Shown here: piece after piece, positions 60,620 to 64,000 of the stretch | Numbering within the stretch: the stretch's first letter is position 1 | How the letters are laid out: the number at the start of each line of letters is the position of its first letter | Assembly (NCBI RefSeq): GCF_029319185.1 | Contig: NZ_CP119754.1 | Coordinates: 2,604,001 to 2,668,000 of the forward strand | Reading direction: 5' to 3' | Length of the DNA stretch: 64,000 bases | From: Superficieibacter sp. HKU1 | GTDB lineage: Bacteria; Pseudomonadota; Gammaproteobacteria; Enterobacterales; Enterobacteriaceae | Made by a program: the position numbers and the translations under genes | Notes under the pieces: generated by a model | The model's database searches: none | What the model saw: the letters and a program-made list of their open reading frames with translations, nothing else | Told to the model about the DNA's origin: nothing

Positions 60620-60850
60620 ATGCAAACCAATCTGGCCCAGCTTTCCCAGCAGGAAATGGATAAGATCAACGTCGACCTGGCGGCCGCTTCCGTGGCGTTT
60701 AAAGAGCGGTACAATATGCCGATCGTTGCCGAAGTGGTGGAGCGAGAGCAGCCTGAACATTTGCGCGACTGGTTCCGCGAACGGCTGATCGCCCATCGTC
60801 TGGCGTCCGTTAACTTGTCTCGCTTGCCCTGGGAACCCAAAGCAAAATAA
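60620..60850 (+). CDS. holE: DNA polymerase III theta subunit HolE
   Basis: A 76-residue theta subunit. The helical core VDLAAASVAFKERYNMP and WFRERLIAHRLASVNLSRLP is essentially as in E. coli. It binds and stabilises the proofreading epsilon subunit. AAAGGAGAGACCG precedes the ATG. yobB, between holE and exoX in E. coli, is missing. Confidence 0.97.
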   Translation: MQTNLAQLSQQEMDKINVDLAAASVAFKERYNMPIVAEVVEREQPEHLRDWFRERLIAHRLASVNLSRLPWEPKAK

Positions 60851-60883
60851 GCGCGATTTTTTAGGCTAATTCAGGAGTAAACC

Positions 60884-61546
60884 ATGCTGCGCGTTATTGA
60901 TACCGAAACCTGCGATTTGCAGGGAGGAGTGGTTGAAATCGCCTCGGTGGACGTGGTGGACGGAAAGATCACCAACCCCATGAGCCATCTGGTTCGCCCG
61001 GACCGCCCCATCAGCCCGCAGGCAATGGCTATCCACCGGATCACTGAAGCGATGGTCGCCGATCAGCCGTGGATTGAAGACGTTCTACCGTTTTATCAGG
61101 GCAGTCCGTGGTATGTCGCGCACAACGCCAGTTTTGATCGTCGGGTATTACCTGAGATGAGTGGTGAGTGGATTTGCACCATGAAAATGGCACGCCGCCT
61201 GTGGCCGGGGATCAAATACAGCAACATTGGTCTGTATAAATCGCGTAATCTGAACGTGCAAACGCCAGCGGGCCTGCATCATCACCGTGCGCTGTACGAT
61301 TGCTATATTACGGCCGCGCTCCTGATCGATATTATTAACACCACGGGGTGGACGCCGGAAGAGATGGTCGACGTGACCGGGCGTCCGGGGCTTATTTCAA
61401 CGTTCAGCTTTGGAAAATACCGGGGCAAACCGGTCGCTGAAGTCGCCGAGCGCGATCCGGGCTATCTGCGCTGGCTATTCAACAATCTCGACCGAATGAG
61501 TCCGGAGATGCGCCTGACGCTCAAGCACTATCTCGACAAAGCTTAA
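60884..61546 (+). CDS. exoX: Exodeoxyribonuclease X
   Basis: A 220-residue DnaQ-like DEDDh exonuclease. Exo I is VIDTETCDLQGG, Exo II is VAHNASFDRRVLPE, and Exo III is HHHRALYDCYITA. A C-terminal FGKYRGKPVAEVAERDPGYLRWL motif is typical of ExoX/DUF3820 proteins. It degrades single-strand DNA 3' to 5' in mismatch and UV repair. Its last four bases overlap the convergent ptrB. Confidence 0.96.
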   Translation: MLRVIDTETCDLQGGVVEIASVDVVDGKITNPMSHLVRPDRPISPQAMAIHRITEAMVADQPWIEDVLPFYQGSPWYVAHNASFDRRVLPEMSGEWICTMKMARRLWPGIKYSNIGLYKSRNLNVQTPAGLHHHRALYDCYITAALLIDIINTTGWTPEEMVDVTGRPGLISTFSFGKYRGKPVAEVAERDPGYLRWLFNNLDRMSPEMRLTLKHYLDKA

Positions 61547-63603
61547 CGCTCCGCATTTCCGGGTAGCGTGCCCTGGGCAAGTGCAATGAGGAACGTGTAT
61601 TCCATGGCGACACCTTCATAGCTCTTAAAGCGCCCGGACTTGCCGCCGTGCCCGGAGTCCATATCAGTACAGAGCAGCAGCAAATTTTCGTCGGTTTTCA
61701 GCTCGCGCAGCCGCGCCACCCACTTGGCCGGCTCCCAGTACTGCACCTGTGAATCATGCAGCCCTGTTGTCACCAGCAAATGCGGATAGGCCTTCGCATC
61801 GATGTTGTCATAAGGGCTATAGCTTTTCATGTAGTGATAATAGGTTTCGTCCTTCGGATTGCCCCACTCCTCAAACTCACCGGTGGTGAGCGGAATAGAT
61901 TCATCCAGCATGGTGGTCACCACATCGACAAACGGCACCTGAGCAATGACACCGCGAAACAGGTCCGGACGCAGATTGATGGCGGCACCCATTAACATGC
62001 CGCCCGCACTTCCCCCCATGCCAAAGCAGTATGTCGGATCGCCGTAGCCCTGTCTGAGCAACGCGTCGCAGACATCAAGGTAGTCGTTGAAGGTATTTTT
62101 CTTCTTCAGGAATTTACCGTCTTCGTACCAGTGCTGCCCCAGTTCTCCGCCGCCGCGCACATGCGCAATAGCGAAAACAAATCCCCGATCGAGCAGGCTC
62201 AGGCGACTACTGCTGAAATCGGCATCCATACTGGTCCCATACGATCCGTAGCCGTAAACCAGGAGCGGATTTTTACCCTTGCGGAAATGCTGCCGGTGAT
62301 AAACCAGCGACACAGGCACTTCAACGCCATCACGCGCGGTGATCCACAGATGCTCGCTGCGATAGAGACTGCTGTCAAAACCAGCCACTTCTGACTGCTT
62401 TAACACCTGACGTTCACCGGTATCCATATCCAGTTCAAACAGCGTATCGGGCGTGGTCATGGATGAATAGCCGTAGCGCAGACGCGAGGTTTCCGGCTCC
62501 GGATTGTAGGCCAGCCAGGTGACATATGCCGGATCGTCAAAGGCGATGCCGGTTACTTCCCGCGTTTTACGATTAATTTGCCGCAGGCTGGTCAGCCCTC
62601 GCTGGCGCTCTTCCACCACCAGCCAGTCGGTAAAGAGCGTAAAACCTTCCAGCATAATGTCTTCCCGCGCTGGAATGAGGACTTCCCATTGCCGTTCATC
62701 ACGCACGCGGCTGCGGTAAAGACCAAAGTTTTTACCGTCGCGGTTAGAGCGAATATAAAATTTATGCTGGTAATGGTCGATGCTGTATTCATGATCTTTA
62801 CGACGCGGCAGAAAAGGATGTGGCTGCGCGTCAGCCAGCGATGCATCCAGCAGTAAAATCTCACTGGTGGTGGCGCTGGAGAGATAAATCACAATGAAAT
62901 GCTGCGAGGTGGTTTTATGCAGGCCGACGTAAAAGGTCTCATCGCGCTCTTCGTAAATCAGCTCATCCGATGCCGATGAGGTGCCCACCATATGCCGCCA
63001 GACCTGGTACGGCAGCAGCGTGACCGGGTGTTTACGCACGTAATAAAGCGTCAGCGAATCATTGCCCCAGACGAAATCAGGGGAAATGTTATCCAGCAAT
63101 TCCGGATACCAGTTACCGGTTTGCAGATTACGCAGACGCAGGCCGTACTGACGCCGCGACAGATAATCTTCCGCCAGCGCCATAATGGTATTATCCGGAG
63201 AAACCGCCATGCCTCCGAGGGTGTAAAACTCGCTGTGCGCCGCGCGTTTATTGGCGTCCAGCAATAGCTCCCACTCATCCCATTCCGCAAGCAGCACCGA
63301 CTGGCGCTGATAAATAGCGTATTCGCAACCGGGCTCATAAATATGCCGGTAGCGATAGCCGTTTCGGGTCCAGGGAGCAGACACCTCTCGCTGCGGGATA
63401 CGCGCGACAATTTCCTGCAAAATACGATCCTGAAGCCCCTGCTGCGACGCCATGACCCGATGACCGTAACTATTTTCCTGCTGTAAATAATCAAGAACCT
63501 CAGGATCGGAACGCGAGTCATCGCGCAGCCAATAGTAATCATCGGTACGTGTGTCGCCGTGGAGGGTTATATTGTGCGGTATACGTCTGGCTTTCGGTGG
63601 CAT
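61543..63603 (-). CDS. ptrB: Oligopeptidase B
   Basis: A 686-residue prolyl oligopeptidase family (S9A) enzyme. An N-terminal beta-propeller leads to the hydrolase domain with the serine in GMGGSAGGMLMG, Asp and His in TTGLHDSQVQYWEP and MDSGHGGKSGR. It cuts after Lys/Arg in short peptides. The TRIPHNITLHGDTRTDDYYWLRDD-type start (RIPHNITLHG, DDYYWLRDD) matches E. coli. Confidence 0.97.
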   Translation of the reverse strand: MPPKARRIPHNITLHGDTRTDDYYWLRDDSRSDPEVLDYLQQENSYGHRVMASQQGLQDRILQEIVARIPQREVSAPWTRNGYRYRHIYEPGCEYAIYQRQSVLLAEWDEWELLLDANKRAAHSEFYTLGGMAVSPDNTIMALAEDYLSRRQYGLRLRNLQTGNWYPELLDNISPDFVWGNDSLTLYYVRKHPVTLLPYQVWRHMVGTSSASDELIYEERDETFYVGLHKTTSQHFIVIYLSSATTSEILLLDASLADAQPHPFLPRRKDHEYSIDHYQHKFYIRSNRDGKNFGLYRSRVRDERQWEVLIPAREDIMLEGFTLFTDWLVVEERQRGLTSLRQINRKTREVTGIAFDDPAYVTWLAYNPEPETSRLRYGYSSMTTPDTLFELDMDTGERQVLKQSEVAGFDSSLYRSEHLWITARDGVEVPVSLVYHRQHFRKGKNPLLVYGYGSYGTSMDADFSSSRLSLLDRGFVFAIAHVRGGGELGQHWYEDGKFLKKKNTFNDYLDVCDALLRQGYGDPTYCFGMGGSAGGMLMGAAINLRPDLFRGVIAQVPFVDVVTTMLDESIPLTTGEFEEWGNPKDETYYHYMKSYSPYDNIDAKAYPHLLVTTGLHDSQVQYWEPAKWVARLRELKTDENLLLLCTDMDSGHGGKSGRFKSYEGVAMEYTFLIALAQGTLPGNAER

Positions 63604-63690
63604 AGATCGGTTCTTTTGCGTTTTTACATCCTATAAGGTTGGCAAAAGACGCCAGCGATGCAAGCGGAACGCCGGCACTTTCCGCACAAA

Positions 63691-64000
63691 TTACTCAGGA
63701 AGCGACTGTTTTTGCTGCTTAAGATCCTGTTCCACCCCATTACGCACTTCCTGGGGTATTTTCAGCGCATCACCGAGGGCGTTAAGATAGCTGCGCTCCA
63801 TAAAATGATCGGCATCAATAGCAGCACAACTGAGGAAGTATAACTCGAGGGCTTCTTCTTCATTCGGCACATCGCGTGCCAGTCGCTGCGGATCGAGAGG
63901 CTGATCCATGGCCTGTGCCACCAGCGCTCTACCCTGCTCTTCAACACCCGCTTCACGCATCTGCAGTTCAATAGCTTCCCGCTCGCGGTCGTCAATATGC
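63691..64000 (-). CDS. yebE: DUF533 inner membrane protein YebE, C-terminal part
   Basis: The visible 102 codons, from HIDDREREAIELQMREAG to QKQSLPE, match the C-terminal TerB-like domain of E. coli YebE (219 residues), including EALELYFLSCAAIDADHFMERSYL. The N-terminal membrane segments lie beyond the window end. E. coli yebE is strongly induced by Cpx envelope stress. Confidence 0.95.
   Translation of the reverse strand, partial: HIDDREREAIELQMREAGVEEQGRALVAQAMDQPLDPQRLARDVPNEEEALELYFLSCAAIDADHFMERSYLNALGDALKIPQEVRNGVEQDLKQQKQSLPE

Overview
The window is chromosomal DNA of an enteric bacterium (Enterobacterales). Almost every protein matches a well-known Escherichia/Salmonella product, and gene order is close to collinear with the terminus-proximal part of the Salmonella/Citrobacter chromosome: ycgN-ycgM-ycgL-minCDE is joined directly to rnd-fadD, which are far apart in E. 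coli K-12. A Salmonella-type second division transpeptidase (PBP3SAL) and enterobacterial REP sequences add to this. Citrobacter is my best guess, but the sequence alone does not settle the genus.

Layout. 1-3.1 kb: a tandem array of 122/123-bp REP/BIME units interrupted by a complete IS481-family insertion sequence, then an Rpn-family nuclease gene with a gene-within-gene antitoxin start. 3.1-10.9 kb: D-alanine catabolism (dadAX), ycgB, fadR, dsbB and the SOS mutagenesis operon umuDC under a LexA box; nhaB, which normally lies between fadR and dsbB, is missing. 10.9-16.3 kb: an AT-rich accessory stretch with a KGG stress protein, an internally deleted yciE-like ferritin relic, several small unknown proteins, yoaK, an acetyltransferase, and a divergent bdcR/bdcA pair around a near-perfect operator. 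16.3-31.5 kb: housekeeping block (ycgNML, minCDE, rnd, fadD, yeaY, tsaB, yoaA, yoaB, a SUKH-domain protein, yoaH, pabB, nudL, sdaA). 31.6-44.9 kb: yoaD, yoaE, the mannose PTS operon manXYZ, yobD, a manganese riboswitch with mntP, rlmA, PBP3SAL, cspC with a frameshifted yobF, yebO, mgrB, yobH and kdgR. 45-51.6 kb: frameshifted yebQ, htpX, a horizontally acquired Tlde1-type T6SS effector/immunity pair, prc and proQ. 51.7-64 kb: msrC, letAB, rsmF, yebV, yebW, the SdsR/RyeA antisense RNA pair, yebY-yebZ-yobA, holE, exoX, ptrB and the start of yebE.

Functional themes are envelope maintenance (LetAB, Prc, HtpX, DsbB, PBP3SAL, CopCD), stress and SOS response (UmuDC, SdsR, CspC, KGG protein), fatty acid control (FadR acting on fadD, whose operator is visible), metal homeostasis (MntP riboswitch) and PhoPQ feedback (MgrB with a PhoP box). 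The most unusual material is accessory: the Rpn gene-within-gene toxin-antitoxin with four-residue repeats, the Tlde1-like effector whose reading frame breaks in a seven-T tract beside an intact immunity gene, the two-flavoured REP array hit by an IS, and the SUKH/L7-L12-like fusion protein. Several genes carry frameshifts relative to remembered homologues (yebQ, yobF, the effector); each could be real decay, phase variation or assembly error.
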